A stretch of DNA of 64,000 nt, taken from contig NZ_NMQV01000005.1 in NCBI RefSeq assembly GCF_002234375.1, forward strand, positions 1 through 64,000, given 5' to 3'. This document shows, piece after piece, positions 18,399-28,605 of this stretch; positions within the stretch are counted from its first letter, which is position 1, and every line of letters starts with the position of its first letter. Both the position numbers and the translations under genes were made by a program. The notes beneath the pieces were generated by a model, which worked only from the letters and a program-made list of their open reading frames with translations, was not told the DNA's origin and searched no databases. Source of the DNA: Pseudomonas fluvialis (GTDB taxonomy: Bacteria > Pseudomonadota > Gammaproteobacteria > Pseudomonadales > Pseudomonadaceae).

Positions 18399-19886
18399 TC
18401 AGCCCTCGCTGCGCACGCGCTGCACGGCATCCAGCCAACCGGCATACAGACGCTGACGATGCGCCTCCTGCATACGTGGCTGAAAACGTCGCTGCACGTG
18501 CCAGTGGCTGGCAATCGCCTGCAGGCTGGGATACCAGCCCAGTTGCAGGCCCGCCAGGTAGGCCACGCCAAGGGCCGTGGTCTCGGTCACCTCGGGGCGC
18601 TCCACCGACACACCCAGCAGATCGGCAAGGAACTGCATCAGCCAGTTGTTCTCCACCATGCCGCCGTCCACACGCAGCGCCTGGGGAGCACTGGCGCCGT
18701 CCTGCTGCATGGCTTCAAGCAGGTCGCGGGTCTGGTAGCACACCGACTGCAAACCGGCAGTGACGATTTCCTTGATGCCGGTGTCGCGGGTCAGGCCGAA
18801 GATCGCTCCCCGCGCCCGCGGGTCCCAGTATGGGGCACCCAGGCCAGTAAAGGCCGGTACCAGATAGACCCCGCAGGCATCGCCGGTCTGTTCGGCCAAC
18901 GCCTCGCTGTCACGGGCATGGCTGATCAGCTTGATGCCATCACGCAGCCACTGCAGCGCCGCACCGGCAACAAAGATGCTGCCCTCCACCGCGTAGGTGA
19001 CCTGGCCATTCAGACGGTAGGCCACCGTGGTCAGCAGGCGGTTGTGCGAGCGCACGGCCTGCGTCCCGGTGTTCTGCACCATGAAGCAGCCGGTGCCATA
19101 GGTGCTTTTGACCATGCCGGGCTGGAAGCAGGCCTGACCGATCAGCGCGGCCTGCTGGTCGCCAGCCATGCCCATGACCGGTATGGCCGCACCCAGCCAG
19201 TGAGCTTCACTGACCCCGAAGTGACTGGCGCAATCGCAGACCTCCGGCAACAGGCTGCGCGGGATGTCGAACAATTCGAGCAGTTGCTCATCCCATTGCT
19301 GGCTATGGATGTTGAACAACAGGGTGCGCGAAGCATTACTGGCATCGGTACGGTGAACCTGGCCACCGGTCAGGCGCCACAACAGGAAGCTGTCCACGGT
19401 ACCGAAGCGCAACTCGCCACGCGCCGCACGCTGGCGGGCACCGGGCACCTGATCGAGCAGCCAGCGCAGCTTGCTGGCGGAGAAATAAGGATCGATCAGC
19501 AAGCCGGTACGCTCACTGACCCAGGCCTCGTGTCCGTCGGCCTTGAGCTGCGCGCAATAGTCGGCGGTACGCCGGTCCTGCCAGACGATCGCCGGGTGGA
19601 TCGGCACCCCTGTCTGCGCATCCCACACCAGGGTCGTTTCGCGCTGATTGGTGATACCGATGGCCGCCACCTGGCTGGCGCACAGTCCACTGTCGGCCAA
19701 CGCCTGGCGACAGACCTTGAGGGTGCTCAGCCAGAGCTCCTCGCCGTCATGCTCGACCCAGCCATCGCAGGGGAAATACTGTTTGAACTCCTGCTGCGCA
19801 CTGGCCACCGGCAACCCCTGGGCGCTGAACAGGATGGCCCGGCTGCTCGTCGTACCCTGATCGATAGCCAACAGATACTGAGACAT
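18399..19886 (-). CDS. glpK: Glycerol kinase
   Basis: A 495-aa FGGY-family kinase that phosphorylates glycerol to glycerol-3-phosphate. The N terminus has the ATP-binding [14 protein letters not shown]; substrate-binding QRETT and the later [13 protein letters not shown] and [11 protein letters not shown] blocks are all present. Length matches the family (about 500 aa). It is the last gene of a co-directional run with ybaK and the methyltransferase-like gene, 21 bases after the latter. No glpF or glpR is nearby; glpD lies 1 kb away on the other strand. Confidence 0.97.
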   Translation of the reverse strand: MSQYLLAIDQGTTSSRAILFSAQGLPVASAQQEFKQYFPCDGWVEHDGEELWLSTLKVCRQALADSGLCASQVAAIGITNQRETTLVWDAQTGVPIHPAIVWQDRRTADYCAQLKADGHEAWVSERTGLLIDPYFSASKLRWLLDQVPGARQRAARGELRFGTVDSFLLWRLTGGQVHRTDASNASRTLLFNIHSQQWDEQLLELFDIPRSLLPEVCDCASHFGVSEAHWLGAAIPVMGMAGDQQAALIGQACFQPGMVKSTYGTGCFMVQNTGTQAVRSHNRLLTTVAYRLNGQVTYAVEGSIFVAGAALQWLRDGIKLISHARDSEALAEQTGDACGVYLVPAFTGLGAPYWDPRARGAIFGLTRDTGIKEIVTAGLQSVCYQTRDLLEAMQQDGASAPQALRVDGGMVENNWLMQFLADLLGVSVERPEVTETTALGVAYLAGLQLGWYPSLQAIASHWHVQRRFQPRMQEAHRQRLYAGWLDAVQRVRSEG

Positions 19887-19907
19887 GTGCGTTCCTCGAC
19901 GATGGGG

Positions 19908-20354
19908 TTAGAGCCAGCGCCGCACGCGGGCCTGGTAGCGCAAAAAATCCTCGCCGAACAGCTGCTGCAGGGCACGCTCCTCGGCAGCGATCTGCCAGCG
20001 GTTCATAAGCCAGACAAATACCAGCGGCCCTGGCCAGGCCAGAGGCGCTGCCAGGTACAGCGCCCAGCCAAACAACAGGCAGAGCATGCCCAGGTACATG
20101 GGGTTGCGCGTAAACCGGTAGATGCCCCAGCTGACCAGGCGCGAGGCGCGCTCCGGGTGCAGCGGATCGAAGGTGGTACGCGCGCGGCGAAAATGCAGCA
20201 GCCCCGCCAGGGCCAGAGCCAGGCCAAGTAACGCCAACAGCACGCCCAACGCGACACGCAGGGTCAACGGCCAGGCCAAGCTCGGCGAAAACGTCGCGAG
20301 CAGCGCCATCAACAGGCCGACCAGTACCATCAACAGGGGGGGAGGCAGACGCAT
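19908..20354 (-). CDS. Isoprenylcysteine carboxylmethyltransferase-family membrane protein
   Basis: A 148-aa protein with four hydrophobic segments. Its C-terminal half carries the ICMT/PEMT fingerprint: YRFTRNPMYLGML followed by EERALQQLFGEDFLRYQARVRRW. Bacterial members are SAM-dependent methyltransferases of unknown substrate. The ATG at 20354 is preceded by GGAG seven bases away and lies 13 bases after the ybaK stop, so I prefer it to an upstream start inside ybaK. Confidence 0.85.
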   Translation of the reverse strand: MRLPPPLLMVLVGLLMALLATFSPSLAWPLTLRVALGVLLALLGLALALAGLLHFRRARTTFDPLHPERASRLVSWGIYRFTRNPMYLGMLCLLFGWALYLAAPLAWPGPLVFVWLMNRWQIAAEERALQQLFGEDFLRYQARVRRWL

Positions 20355-20367
20355 GGGCGAACTCCGT

Positions 20368-20835
20368 TCAGCGGCCGATATCGGCAAATACCGCCTGGGT
20401 CAGTGCCGCCAGGCTGTCGGCTGTCAGCGCGACTTCCAGGCCACGTCGCCCGGCGCTGACATGGATCTGCGCATACTGGCGCGCACTCTGGTCAATGAAG
20501 GTACGCAGGCGCTTCTTCTGCCCCAGCGGACTGATCCCCCCCAGCAGGTAACCGGTGGCCCGCTGCGCGGCTTGCGGGTCGGCCATCTCCACGCGCTTGA
20601 CGCCAGCGGCCAGGGCCAGCGCCTTGAGGTCCAGGCTGCCGGCCACCGGCACCACAGCCACCAGCAGTTCGTCGCGCTCACTGCTCGCCAGCAGGGTCTT
20701 GAACACCTGGGCAGGGTCAAGTCCCAGCTTGTCAGCCGCTTCCAGGCCGTAGGAAGCAGTCTTCGGGTCATGTTTGTAGCTGAGCACCTGGTGGGCGACA
20801 GCAGCTTTTTTCAGCACATCGATAGCGGGCGTCAC
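20368..20835 (-). CDS. ybaK: Cys-tRNA(Pro)/Cys-tRNA(Cys) deacylase YbaK
   Basis: A 155-aa trans-editing protein that hydrolyses misacylated Cys-tRNA(Pro). Conserved blocks: VFKTLL, the VPVAGSLDLKALA segment, and GYLLGGISPLGQKKRL, with IDQSA near the end. The GTG at 20835 gives VTPAIDVLKKA, matching E. coli MTPAVKLLEKN and the family length of about 155-160; the longer open frame would extend into glpD. Divergent from glpD, probably first in an operon with the methyltransferase-like gene and glpK. Confidence 0.93.
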   Translation of the reverse strand: MTPAIDVLKKAAVAHQVLSYKHDPKTASYGLEAADKLGLDPAQVFKTLLASSERDELLVAVVPVAGSLDLKALALAAGVKRVEMADPQAAQRATGYLLGGISPLGQKKRLRTFIDQSARQYAQIHVSAGRRGLEVALTADSLAALTQAVFADIGR

Positions 20836-20958
20836 GGCAGCGACCTGTAGGCGGGATAAACCAGTCAGGAAAACGTGGTGCGTCCCTGAACTGACACAGA
20901 ATGTGCTTACCTTAACGCAAGATAGCGGGCGTACGACACGCCTGCCCGGGAGTCGTGC

Positions 20959-22491
20959 ATGCAGCCAGTCCATCCCCCGCTTGGCGAAGTCTATGATCTG
21001 GCCGTGATCGGCGGCGGCATCAATGGTGTCGGCATTGCCGCCGATGCGGCAGGACGCGGCCTCCGCGTGTTGCTCTGCGAGCAGGATGACCTGGCCGCAC
21101 ACACCTCCTCAGCCAGCAGCAAGCTGATCCATGGCGGCTTGCGCTACCTGGAGCACTACCAGTTCCGCCTGGTCCGTGAAGCGCTGGGCGAGCGCGAGGT
21201 GTTGCTGGGCAAGGCCCCCCACCTGGTCCGCCCGCTGCGTTTTATCCTGCCGCACCGTGCCCACCTGAGGCCTGCCTGGCTGATCCGCGCCGGCCTGTTC
21301 CTCTACGATCACCTCGGCCCGCGCCAGCACCTGGCGGCTTCGCGTTACCTGCGTCTGGCCGCAGACAGTCCGCTGCAGGCGGATATTCGCCAGGCCTTCG
21401 AGTATGCCGACTGCTGGGTCGATGACGCCCGCCTGGTGGTGGCCAATGCCCAGGCCGCGCGGGAACGCGGTGCCCACGTGCACTGCCGCACCCGCTGCAT
21501 CGGCGCGCGGCGCAGCAAAGGCCTGTGGCACCTGCAACTGGAGCGGCGCGATGGCAGTCGCCTGTCGTTGCGCGCGCGCGCACTGGTGAATGCCGCCGGC
21601 CCCTGGGCGGCGCAGCTGCTGCAACTGTTCAAGCAACCGGACGGCCGCGCGCTGCGTCTGGTGCAGGGCAGCCATATCGTGCTGCCGCGCCTGTACCCGG
21701 GCGAGCACGCCTACATCCTGCAGAACGAGGACGGGCGTATCGTCTTCGTACTGCCTTTCCAGGAACATTTCAGCCTGGTTGGCACCACGGATCGTGAGTA
21801 CCAGGGCGACCCTGCGCAGGTACGCATCAGCGACGTGGAGATCGACTACCTGCTGGCCGTACTCAACCGGCACTTTCGCCAGCCGGTCAGCCGCGCGCAG
21901 ATCGTGCACAGTTTCTCCGGAGTGCGCCCGCTGTACGACGACCACAGCGCCAGTCCTTCGGCAGTGAGCCGTGACTACACCCTGGCACTGGCCGGGAATC
22001 CTGGCGAGGCACCCCTGCTCAGCGTGTTTGGCGGCAAGCTGACCACCTACCGGCGCCTTGCCGAGGCGGCCCTGCAGCTGCTGGCACCCAGCCTGCCGCA
22101 AATGGGGCCGGCATGGACGGCCAACGCCGCGCTACCGGGCGGCGAGCAATGGCCGGGCCACGCAACACTGGTCGAGCAGTTGCGTCGACGTTTTGTCTGG
22201 CTGCCGGCCAGCCTCGCCCAACGCTGGACCGACAGCTATGGCGTGCGGGTCTGGCGCCTGCTGCAGGGCATCCACGACAGCCAGGCACTGGGCCGGCACT
22301 TTGGCGCCGGCCTGTACCAACGCGAGGTGGATTACCTGTGCGACGAGGAATGGGCCCAGCAGGCCGAGGACATCCTCTGGCGGCGCAGCAAGCTCGGCCT
22401 GCTGCTCAGCGCCAGCGAACAGGCCGCACTGCGTGATTACCTGGCCCAGCGCCAGGCCAGCCGCACGAGGCTGAGCACCGTTCTGGACTAG
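20959..22491 (+). CDS. glpD: Aerobic glycerol-3-phosphate dehydrogenase
   Basis: A 510-aa FAD-dependent, membrane-associated enzyme oxidising glycerol-3-phosphate to DHAP and feeding quinone. The FAD-binding DLAVIGGGINGVGIAADAAGRGL is at about residues 13-35; SSASSKLIHGGLRYLE and FGGKLTTYRRLAE are family signatures. Length matches GlpD. The 123-base gap from ybaK holds the promoter; I cannot define a GlpR operator. Physically separated from glpK by two unrelated genes. Confidence 0.97.
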   Translation: MQPVHPPLGEVYDLAVIGGGINGVGIAADAAGRGLRVLLCEQDDLAAHTSSASSKLIHGGLRYLEHYQFRLVREALGEREVLLGKAPHLVRPLRFILPHRAHLRPAWLIRAGLFLYDHLGPRQHLAASRYLRLAADSPLQADIRQAFEYADCWVDDARLVVANAQAARERGAHVHCRTRCIGARRSKGLWHLQLERRDGSRLSLRARALVNAAGPWAAQLLQLFKQPDGRALRLVQGSHIVLPRLYPGEHAYILQNEDGRIVFVLPFQEHFSLVGTTDREYQGDPAQVRISDVEIDYLLAVLNRHFRQPVSRAQIVHSFSGVRPLYDDHSASPSAVSRDYTLALAGNPGEAPLLSVFGGKLTTYRRLAEAALQLLAPSLPQMGPAWTANAALPGGEQWPGHATLVEQLRRRFVWLPASLAQRWTDSYGVRVWRLLQGIHDSQALGRHFGAGLYQREVDYLCDEEWAQQAEDILWRRSKLGLLLSASEQAALRDYLAQRQASRTRLSTVLD

Positions 22492-22514
22492 CAGGCGGTT
22501 GAACAACCACCTGC
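22491..22514. terminator. Imperfect hairpin between glpD and DUF2058
   Basis: GCAGGCGGTTG pairs with CAACCACCTGC around a GAA loop with one mismatch, beginning at the last base of glpD. No clear T tract, so terminator function is tentative. Confidence 0.4.
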
Positions 22515-22524
22515 CAGCCCGCCC

Positions 22525-23064
22525 CTACCACATCAGGTCGTCGGGAATCTGGTAGGCCGCGTAGGGATCATCGTCATCCGGTTTGTCCACCTGGATATTC
22601 AACAGCACGATGCGCGACGGATCGCGTTCCTGGATACGCAGCGCCGCTTCACGCGGAATCACCTCGTAGCCACCGGCATGCCGCACGATGGCCAGCGAGC
22701 CACGGCTGAGCTTGTCGCGCATCAGCGCATTGACCGCCAGGCGCTTGACCTTCTTGTCATCGACGAAGTTGTAGTAGTCATCGCTGTTCAGCTTGGGCAG
22801 ACGTGAACGCTCGATCAACTGCTTGATCTGTGCGGCGCGGGCCTTCTGCTCGGCCTTCTCCTGCTGCTGGCGATTGAGCTCCTGGTCACGCGCGGCCTTT
22901 TCCGCCTGGGCCGCCAACGCGGCCCGACGGGCGCTGTCATCCAGTTCCGCCTGGCCCTTGTGGGCCAGACGCTGTTCCTTTTGCTTCTGTTTGCCGGCCT
23001 GCTTGGCCTGCTTTTCATTGACCAGGCCTGCCTTGAGCAGCTGATCGCGTAGGGAAAGACTCAT
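22525..23064 (-). CDS. DUF2058-family nucleoid/ribosome-type small protein
   Basis: A 179-aa protein. Residues 5-100 are a highly charged Lys/Gln/Ala/Glu coiled-coil-like region (KQAGKQKQKEQRLAHKGQ at about 19-36), followed by a compact domain with NSDDYYNFVDDKKVKRL and a C-terminal acidic DDDDPYAAYQIPDDLMW. This is the DUF2058 (YaiL-like) architecture; function is not established. It follows mazG by 18 bases on the same strand, as in related pseudomonads. Confidence 0.85.
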   Translation of the reverse strand: MSLSLRDQLLKAGLVNEKQAKQAGKQKQKEQRLAHKGQAELDDSARRAALAAQAEKAARDQELNRQQQEKAEQKARAAQIKQLIERSRLPKLNSDDYYNFVDDKKVKRLAVNALMRDKLSRGSLAIVRHAGGYEVIPREAALRIQERDPSRIVLLNIQVDKPDDDDPYAAYQIPDDLMW

Positions 23065-23082
23065 GGGTACTCGCTTATCTGT

Positions 23083-23913
23083 TCAGCAGCCGGCCGACTG
23101 CTTCTCGCGCTGTTTGGCTTCGCCCCACAGGGCATCCAGTTGTTCCAGGCTGCATGCCGCAAAATCTTGCTGGGCGTCACGCAGCGCCTGTTCGATATGA
23201 CGGAAACGCCGTTCGAACTTGTGATTGGCCGCCCGTAGCGCCTGCTCCGGGTCAACCTTGAGATGCCGCGCCAGGTTGCACACGGCAAACAGCAGGTCGC
23301 CGAGTTCCTCGCCCTGTGCCGCCGCGTCACCACTGGCCATGGCTTCGAGCACTTCGTCGAGCTCTTCACGCACCTTGTCCACCACCGGCAGCGCATCGGG
23401 CCAGTCGAAGCCGACCTGGGCCGCGCGCTTCTGCAGCTTGCCGGCACGGTTCAGCGCCGGCAAGGCCTGCGGCACATCATCGAGCAACGACAACTGCTGC
23501 GGTTCAGCCGCCCGCTCGGCGCGCTCCTCGGCCTTGATCTGCTCCCAGCGCTGCTTGATGGCCGCTTCGCCGAGGCGCGGCACATCCGGCGAGCCATACA
23601 AATCGCCATCCGGGAAGACATGCGGATGCCGGCGAATCAGCTTGGCGGTAATGCCATGCACGACCTGGGCAAAGTCGAACAACGCCTGCTCGCGGCCCAG
23701 CTGGCTGTAATAGACCACCTGGAACAGCAGGTCACCCAACTCACCGGGCAGGTGGGCAAAATCACCCTGTTCGATGGCATCGGCCACCTCATAGGCTTCT
23801 TCCAGGGTATGCGGGACGATGCTCACGAAGTCCTGCTGCAGATCCCATGGGCAGCCATGCTGCGGATCACGCAGGCGGGCCATCAGGTGCAACAGGTCAT
23901 CCAGCTGGTACAT
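23083..23913 (-). CDS. mazG: Nucleoside triphosphate pyrophosphohydrolase MazG
   Basis: A 276-aa protein with two MazG domains that hydrolyses (d)NTPs to monophosphates. The first domain has CPWDLQQDFVSIVPHTLEEAYEVADAI with the EExxE metal site; the second repeats it around DKVREELDEVLEAM. I start at the ATG at 23913, which matches family length (about 260-280). It lies 29 bases downstream of relA, a conserved pairing; in E. coli MazG modulates ppGpp levels. Confidence 0.96.
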   Translation of the reverse strand: MYQLDDLLHLMARLRDPQHGCPWDLQQDFVSIVPHTLEEAYEVADAIEQGDFAHLPGELGDLLFQVVYYSQLGREQALFDFAQVVHGITAKLIRRHPHVFPDGDLYGSPDVPRLGEAAIKQRWEQIKAEERAERAAEPQQLSLLDDVPQALPALNRAGKLQKRAAQVGFDWPDALPVVDKVREELDEVLEAMASGDAAAQGEELGDLLFAVCNLARHLKVDPEQALRAANHKFERRFRHIEQALRDAQQDFAACSLEQLDALWGEAKQREKQSAGC

Positions 23914-23942
23914 GACAATTCCTCGATGCAGCGGTGGGCGCA

Positions 23943-26189
23943 TCAGCTACTGCGATTGCGCCGCGCCTCGATGATGTTGGGCAGCTGGCTGATGCGCCCG
24001 AGCAAACGGCCCAGGGCGTCGAGATCGGGGATCTCGATGGTCAGCAGCATGGATGCGGTATTGTCTTCCTTGTTGCTGCGGGTGTTCACCGCCAGCACGT
24101 TGATGCGCTCGTTGAGCAGTACCTGGGACACATCGCGCAGCAGCCCTGAACGGTCGAAGGCACGGATCACTACATCGACCGGATAGGTCTGCACCGGCAC
24201 CGGCCCCCAGCTGACCTGGATCATGCGCTCTGGCTCGCGGGCCGCCTGCTGCAAAGCGGTCGGACAGTCCTGGCGATGGATGGTCACCCCACGACCAACG
24301 GTAATGTAGCCGACGATGGCGTCCCCCGGCAGCGGCTGGCAACAACCGGCCATCTGCGTGAGCAGGTTGCCGACACCCTGGATCTGCACCTCGTCGCGCT
24401 TGGCATGCCGGCTGGGCACGCTGGGACGACGCGGAATCAGCTCCAGCTGCGGGCTGCCCCGCTCGGGCTCGGCCAGTTGTTGGGCATGGTTCATCACCTG
24501 CGCCAGGCGCAAGTCGGTGGCGCCCAGCGCGGCGAACAGGTCCTCGCTGGTCTTCAGGTTGCACTTCTCGGCGAGCTTCTCCATGTCCACCGGCGGCAGG
24601 TCGAGACGCGCAATCTCGCGCTCCAGCAGGGCCTTGCCGGCAATGATGTTCTGGTCGCGCGCCTGCAGCTTGAACCAGTGGACAATTTTCGCCCGTGCTC
24701 GGCTGGTGGTGACATAGCCGAGGTTGGCGTTCAGCCAATCACGGCTCGGCGCGCCGTTCTTGCTGGTGATGATCTCCACCTGTTCGCCGGTCTGCAGGCT
24801 GTAGTTGAGCGGCACGATGCGCCCGTTGACCTTGGCACCCCGGCAATTGTGGCCAATCTGCGTGTGTACCCGATAGGCGAAGTCCAGCGGTGTCGCGCCC
24901 TTGGGCAGGTCAATGGCATGCCCGTCAGGGGTGAACACATAGACCCGGTCGGGTTCGATATCCACGCGCAACTGCTCGGCCAGGCCGCCGATGTCGCCCA
25001 GCTCCTCGTGCCACTCGAGCACCTGGCGCAGCCAGGCGATCTTTTCTTCGTAATGATCGGAGCCGGATTTGACATCGGTGCCCTTGTAGCGCCAATGCGC
25101 GCAGACACCCAGCTCGGCTTCCTCGTGCATCGCGTGGGTACGAATCTGTACTTCCAGCACCTTGCCTTCCGGACCGATTACCGCGGTATGCAGGGAGCGG
25201 TAGCCGTTTTCCTTGGGGTTGGCGATGTAGTCATCGAACTCCTTGGGAATATGCCGCCACAGGCTGTGCACGATACCCAGGGTGGTGTAGCAATCACGCA
25301 CCTCCGGAACCAGCACGCGCACCGCACGCACGTCGTAGATCTGACTGAACTGCAGGCCCTTCTTCTGCATCTTCCGCCAGATCGAATAAATGTGCTTGGC
25401 CCGCCCACTGATGTCGGCCTGGATACCGGCACTGTCCAGCTCGCCACGCAACTGGCTCATGACATCGTTGATGTATTGCTCGCGGTCGAGACGCCGCTCA
25501 TGCAGCAGCGCGGCGATCTGCTTGTACTGCTGCGGCTCCAGGTAGCGGAACGAGAGGTCTTCCAGCTCCCACTTGATATGCCCGATGCCCAGCCGGTGCG
25601 CCAGCGGCGCGTAGATGTCGAACACTTCGCGGGCCACGCGGTAACGCTTGTCCTCGTCGGCGTCCTTGACCTCGCGGATGGCACAGGTACGTTCGGCCAG
25701 CTTGATCAGCGCCACGCGCACGTCATCGACCATGGCCACCAGCATCTTGCGCAGGTTATCGACCTGCGTCTGGGTGCCCAGCACCAGCGACTGGCGCGGA
25801 TTGAGGCTGGCACTGATCGCCGCCATGCGCTGCACGCCATCGATCAGCTTGCTGACCACCGCACCGAAGCGTTTCTCCACCTCGACCAGGCTGGTTTTGC
25901 CCTCGCGCACCGCACGGTAGATGATCGCCGCCACCAGGCTGTCCTGATCGAGCTTGAGGTCGGCGAGAATCTCGGCGATCTGCAACCCGGTGCGGTAACT
26001 GGACACACCATCCTTCCAGATATTCTGCGCCGCTCGGGCCGCCGCCTCGGTGTCACGGGCAAACTCGCAGGCCTGGCGCAAGCCCTCGCGCTGCAGTGCC
26101 GGATCGAGGCTCTGCACGTAGTCGAGCCATGCCTCCAGATTGATGCTGCCGTCCTGATTGACCGGCTGCTGTGCCCTGACCTGTACCAT
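23943..26189 (-). CDS. relA: GTP pyrophosphokinase RelA (ppGpp synthase I)
   Basis: A 748-aa ribosome-associated enzyme that makes (p)ppGpp during amino acid starvation. Domain order: inactive HD-like domain (about 50-200, lacking the HDxxED metal motif that SpoT retains), synthetase domain (about 240-390, with YRSLHTAVIGPEG), TGS domain (about 400-470, VFTPDGHAIDLPKGATPLDFAYRVHT), zinc-finger/helical region with conserved Cys and ACT domain at the C terminus. Length and N terminus (MVQVRA) match Pseudomonas RelA. The gene continues a co-directional run rlmD-relA-mazG. Confidence 0.98.
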   Translation of the reverse strand: MVQVRAQQPVNQDGSINLEAWLDYVQSLDPALQREGLRQACEFARDTEAAARAAQNIWKDGVSSYRTGLQIAEILADLKLDQDSLVAAIIYRAVREGKTSLVEVEKRFGAVVSKLIDGVQRMAAISASLNPRQSLVLGTQTQVDNLRKMLVAMVDDVRVALIKLAERTCAIREVKDADEDKRYRVAREVFDIYAPLAHRLGIGHIKWELEDLSFRYLEPQQYKQIAALLHERRLDREQYINDVMSQLRGELDSAGIQADISGRAKHIYSIWRKMQKKGLQFSQIYDVRAVRVLVPEVRDCYTTLGIVHSLWRHIPKEFDDYIANPKENGYRSLHTAVIGPEGKVLEVQIRTHAMHEEAELGVCAHWRYKGTDVKSGSDHYEEKIAWLRQVLEWHEELGDIGGLAEQLRVDIEPDRVYVFTPDGHAIDLPKGATPLDFAYRVHTQIGHNCRGAKVNGRIVPLNYSLQTGEQVEIITSKNGAPSRDWLNANLGYVTTSRARAKIVHWFKLQARDQNIIAGKALLEREIARLDLPPVDMEKLAEKCNLKTSEDLFAALGATDLRLAQVMNHAQQLAEPERGSPQLELIPRRPSVPSRHAKRDEVQIQGVGNLLTQMAGCCQPLPGDAIVGYITVGRGVTIHRQDCPTALQQAAREPERMIQVSWGPVPVQTYPVDVVIRAFDRSGLLRDVSQVLLNERINVLAVNTRSNKEDNTASMLLTIEIPDLDALGRLLGRISQLPNIIEARRNRSS

Positions 26190-26249
26190 GGGTGTTCCTT
26201 CTCTACAGCAGGCAGGCTTCTGCCAAAAACCAATAGGGTGTGACGTGCG

Positions 26250-27602
26250 CTAGGGCTGTCTGACAAACAGGGCCATGGCTTCGACATGCGCGGTCTGCGG
26301 AAACATGTCGATCATCCCGGCACGCTGCAGTCGATAGCCCTGCCCGGCCAATACTTGCGCATCGCGTGCCAAGGTGGCCGGATTGCACGATACATACAGC
26401 ACGCGCTGCGCCCGCAGGGCCGCCATGTGCTGCACACAGGCCAACGCGCCATCGCGCGGTGGGTCGAGCAGCACGGCGGCAAAACCTTGCGCCGCCCAGG
26501 GCTGGCTGGCCAGCTCAGCGGCCAGATCAGACTGGTAAAACGCCAGGTTGTTCAGTTGATTGTCACAGGCATTTTGTCGCGCCCGTTCGACCATGCTGGC
26601 CACCCCCTCAACCGCCACGACACTCGCCGCCCGGCGGGCCAGCGGCAAGGCGAAGTTGCCCAGGCCACAGAACAGATCCAGTACCCGCTCATCAGGCTGG
26701 GGCGCCAGCCAGTCCAGCGCCTGTTCGATCATCGCCTGGTTGAGCGGCGCATTGACCTGCACGAAATCACCGGGCTGATAACGCAACTCTAGATCACCCG
26801 GCTGCACCCGGTAGCCGAGCGGTGCCGGTTGGTCGGCCACGGGCTGCCCCTCGCCGTGCAGCCACAGCTGCGCCTGCTGCGCTGCACAAAACTGGCGCAA
26901 ACGCTGCAGGTCGGCTTCGCTGAGCGCTGCCGTATGGCGCAGCAACAGGGCCGTCTGACTGCCATGAAACAGCTCGACATGTCCCAGCGCGCGCGGCTTG
27001 TCCAGGCTGCGCAGCAACGCCGGCAGGCCATCCAGCAGGCGCTGCAGGGCCGGCACCAGTACCGGGCACTGTTCGACATCGACAATCGCCTGACTGGCCG
27101 CCGCCCGGAAGCCCACGGCCAGGTGACGCTGCGCCGGGTCCCAGCGCACGGCCAGGCGCGCGCGCCGGCGGTAGGCGAGTTCCTCGCCGACCAGCGGTGC
27201 CGCCCACTGTTCAGGCTGCAGGCCGGCCTGGCGCTGCAACTGCTCGGCCAGGGTGCGTTGCTTGAGGGCCACCTGTTGGGCATGCGGCAGATGTTGCAGG
27301 GTGCAACCACCACACTGCCCGGCCAACGCACAGGGCGCCGGGCGGCGCAGGTCGCTGGCCTGCAGCACTTGCTCCACGCGTGCTTCCACCTGCTGACTGC
27401 GTGCCGCCAGCACGCGCGCCTGTACCTGCTCGCCGGGCAGCGCGCCACTGACGAACCAGGTGCGTCCCTCGGCATGGGCAATGCCCCGGCCATCATGGGC
27501 CAGTCGCTCAATGCTGAGTATCTGCTTCTTGCCCACCGGCAGGCTGCTGCCCCGCGAGCCACCCGCCGGTTGCAGGCGCAGCCCGGAACTACGCTTGGCC
27601 AT
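26250..27602 (-). CDS. rlmD: 23S rRNA (uracil-1939-C5)-methyltransferase
   Basis: A 450-aa SAM-dependent enzyme that methylates U1939 of 23S rRNA. N-terminal TRAM domain (about 20-75), then four Fe-S ligand cysteines ([14 protein letters not shown] region), and a Rossmann domain with [16 protein letters not shown]. The catalytic cysteine is in [14 protein letters not shown], preceded by DPPRDGA. I use the ATG at 27602 ([11 protein letters not shown]) to match Pseudomonas lengths. Upstream of relA, 60 bases apart, as in P. aeruginosa. Confidence 0.96.
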   Translation of the reverse strand: MAKRSSGLRLQPAGGSRGSSLPVGKKQILSIERLAHDGRGIAHAEGRTWFVSGALPGEQVQARVLAARSQQVEARVEQVLQASDLRRPAPCALAGQCGGCTLQHLPHAQQVALKQRTLAEQLQRQAGLQPEQWAAPLVGEELAYRRRARLAVRWDPAQRHLAVGFRAAASQAIVDVEQCPVLVPALQRLLDGLPALLRSLDKPRALGHVELFHGSQTALLLRHTAALSEADLQRLRQFCAAQQAQLWLHGEGQPVADQPAPLGYRVQPGDLELRYQPGDFVQVNAPLNQAMIEQALDWLAPQPDERVLDLFCGLGNFALPLARRAASVVAVEGVASMVERARQNACDNQLNNLAFYQSDLAAELASQPWAAQGFAAVLLDPPRDGALACVQHMAALRAQRVLYVSCNPATLARDAQVLAGQGYRLQRAGMIDMFPQTAHVEAMALFVRQP

Positions 27603-27631
27603 GCAGGCTCCCCGCGGCACCGGCCGCTACG

Positions 27632-28522
27632 TCAAGGCGCGTCATAAATGCCACTGGACAGGTAACGATCACCCCGGTCGCAAATGATCGCGACCATTAC
27701 CGCATCGCGCACTTCCTGGGCCAGGCGCAACATGGCGGCCACCGCACCGCCCGAGGAGACGCCACAGAAGATGCCTTCCTCGCGTGCCAGACGACGCATG
27801 ACCTGCTCGGCTTCCGCCTGGCCCATGTCGATGACCCGGTCGACCCGGCTGGCCTCGAAGATGCTCGGCAGATAAGCCTCCGGCCAACGACGGATACCGG
27901 GAATGGCCGCGCCTTCCTGCGGTTGCAGGCCGATGATTTGTACCGCCGGATTCTGCTCTTTGAGGAAGCGCGAAACGCCCATGATGGTTCCGGTGGTGCC
28001 CATCGAACTGATGAAATGGGTGATCTCGCCGTGGCTCTGCCGCCAGATTTCCGGGCCGGTGGTCAGGTAGTGCGCTTCGGGATTGTCGCCATTGGCGAAC
28101 TGGTCGAGCACCTTGCCCTTGCCCTCGGCCTGCATGGCCAGCGCCAGGTCACGTGCGGTTTCCATGCCATCGACCAGAATCAGCTCGGCCCCGTAGGCGC
28201 TCATCGCCGCCTTGCGCTCGGCGGTGGAGTTGCTGGGCATGATCAGAATCATCCGATAGCCCTTGATCGCCGCAGCCATGGCTAGGGCGATCCCGGTATT
28301 GCCGGACGTAGCCTCGATCAGCGTGTCACCGGGGCGAATGTCGCCACGCAGTTCGGCGCGACTGATCATCGACAGGGCCGGACGATCCTTGACCGAACCG
28401 GCCGGGTTGTTGCCCTCTAGCTTGACCAGCAGGGTATTGCTCGGATGGCCACCGAGGCGCTGCAGGCGCACCAGCGGCGTATTGCCGATGCAGTCGGCAA
28501 TGGTGGGGAAATGCAGGGTCAT
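27632..28522 (-). CDS. cysM: Cysteine synthase B
   Basis: A 296-aa PLP enzyme making cysteine from O-acetylserine and sulfide or thiosulfate. The PLP lysine lies in NPAGSVKDRPALSMI, the phosphate loop is TSGNTGIALA, and GTTGTIMGVSRFLK marks the OAS-binding region. CysM rather than CysK is indicated by length (about 296-303) and the LEGNNPAGSVKDR context. Start at the ATG at 28522. It ends 29 bases before rlmD begins. Confidence 0.95.
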   Translation of the reverse strand: MTLHFPTIADCIGNTPLVRLQRLGGHPSNTLLVKLEGNNPAGSVKDRPALSMISRAELRGDIRPGDTLIEATSGNTGIALAMAAAIKGYRMILIMPSNSTAERKAAMSAYGAELILVDGMETARDLALAMQAEGKGKVLDQFANGDNPEAHYLTTGPEIWRQSHGEITHFISSMGTTGTIMGVSRFLKEQNPAVQIIGLQPQEGAAIPGIRRWPEAYLPSIFEASRVDRVIDMGQAEAEQVMRRLAREEGIFCGVSSGGAVAAMLRLAQEVRDAVMVAIICDRGDRYLSSGIYDAP

Positions 28523-28605
28523 GACAGCTTCGCAATCCGGCGGAGAAAGGCGCACATGATAGCGGCAAACGTGAGCCGGCCATATGACTGGCCGCCAATT
28601 CAGTG

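Noticed and set aside
18459..20231. 590-codon open frame antisense to glpK
   Set aside because: Shadow of glpK and the methyltransferase-like gene; no recognisable features.
24276..26243. 655-codon open frame antisense to relA
   Set aside because: It lies wholly opposite a clear RelA gene; the product is His/Gln/Leu-rich with no domain. Long antisense frames are expected in GC-rich DNA with strong third-position bias.
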